This document shows positions 13,629 through 13,959 of a stretch of DNA of 13,959 nucleotides, piece after piece. The position numbers and the translations under genes are program-made. The DNA is from UBA1361 sp035647455 (GTDB lineage: Bacteria > Bacillota_I > Bacilli_A > RFN20 > CAG-826), in NCBI GenBank assembly GCA_035647455.1, contig DASRNI010000007.1, positions 1-13,959 on the forward strand. The letters run 5' to 3'. How positions within the stretch are numbered: position 1 is the first letter of the stretch; the number at the start of each line of letters is the position of its first letter. The notes under the pieces were generated by a model, which had not been told where the DNA came from, made no database searches, and saw only the letters and a program-made list of their open reading frames with translations.

Positions 13629-13959
13629 ATGAATAAAGTGGGCTCTACACATTTGACACTAGAAAATAGACAAACAATACTAAGAATGATTATCGACGGC
13701 TATAAACTTTGGGAAATTGCTAAGGCCGTTAAGAAAGATCCGCGCGCTGTGAGTCGGGAAGTTCGAAACCGTCGGGAACTCACCCAACGCGATAAACATT
13801 TTCATGATCGGAACGAGAAATATGAAATGCCTTGCAAACGCTGCTCACGTTTTCCCTTCGTCTGTGATGGTTGTAAAACAAAACGGAGTTGTATGTATCT
13901 CATGCGTTTCTATTATCACCCTGAACGGGCAGACGCACATTATCGACGCACCTTACGTG
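13629..13959 (+). CDS. IS30-family transposase (N-terminal part, cut by window edge)
   Basis: ATG at 13629, preceded by AAAGGAGG at 6 nt, opens 110 codons that run off the window. Residues about 8-48 are the IS30-type helix-turn-helix (HLTLENRQTILRMI, then GYKLWEIAKAVKK and REVRNRR). It is followed by a Cys-rich segment typical of this group (CKRCSRFPFVCDGCKTKRSC, 70-89) and YYHPERADAHYRRTLR. In this family the HTH binds the terminal repeats, and a DDE catalytic domain further on cuts and joins DNA; that domain is outside the window, so activity cannot be judged. It is the only gene on the plus strand, divergent from the rplU operon. Confidence 0.88.
   Translation, partial: MNKVGSTHLTLENRQTILRMIIDGYKLWEIAKAVKKDPRAVSREVRNRRELTQRDKHFHDRNEKYEMPCKRCSRFPFVCDGCKTKRSCMYLMRFYYHPERADAHYRRTLR
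13629..13959 (+). mobile_element. Part of an IS30-family insertion sequence
   Basis: The transposase start marks an insertion sequence entering from the right edge. Its left end must lie between the rplU promoter and 13629. No terminal inverted repeat can be defined because the other end is not in the window, so only the coding part is marked. Confidence 0.6.

Noticed and set aside
1..13959. CRISPR array or defence system
   Set aside because: No regularly spaced direct repeats with unique spacers and no recognisable defence genes were seen. The only tandem repeat is the coding 21-bp unit.

Overview
The window looks like chromosomal DNA of a low-GC, Gram-positive-type bacterium from the Bacilli/Mollicutes side of the Firmicutes, for example relatives of Acholeplasma, RF39 or Erysipelotrichia. 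Several things point there. L27 carries the N-terminal extension removed by the protease Prp. SecD and SecF are fused. There are three lipoproteins with lipoboxes, and the Shine-Dalgarno sequences are AGGAGG-like. The order obg-nadE-ruvA-ruvB-secDF-recJ is compact. Trp is encoded by TGG, and TGA serves as a stop in ATGA overlaps (prp/rpmA, ruvA/ruvB), so this is not the Mycoplasma TGA=Trp code. The exact lineage is inference.

All recognisable host genes lie on the minus strand, so the window reads from right to left. The rplU-prp-rpmA ribosomal operon (13357-12445) has a good promoter, a structured leader of about 100 nt and a strong terminator. Next is a tightly packed run: a polyprenyl-phosphate-type glycosyltransferase, obg, nadE, a 30-residue single-span membrane ORF, ruvA and ruvB (12367-7746). 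Junctions within this run are 1-11 nt overlaps or gaps of 0-9 nt. secDF follows with its own promoter, then a terminator-like hairpin pressed against the recJ start codon. The left 3.4 kb encodes surface lipoproteins: two tandem paralogues (3348-2614 and 2433-1696) and the first 481 residues of a larger lipoprotein with a Ser/Glu/Pro linker and a BIG2-type Ig-like domain, cut by the window edge.

At the right edge, on the opposite strand, is the 5' part of an IS30-family transposase, inserted or located upstream of the ribosomal operon. A terminator-like hairpin lies just ahead of it.

Most of the window is housekeeping: ribosome biogenesis (L21, L27, Prp, Obg), NAD synthesis, recombination and repair (RuvAB, RecJ) and protein export (SecDF). 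I see no clear novel multigene system. The main oddities are a SecDF that appears to lack the proton-relay aspartate in both halves, an Obg with a changed G4 motif (SKME), the tiny membrane ORF between nadE and ruvA, and two genes (glycosyltransferase, recJ) whose start codons lack a Shine-Dalgarno and sit against transcription signals.
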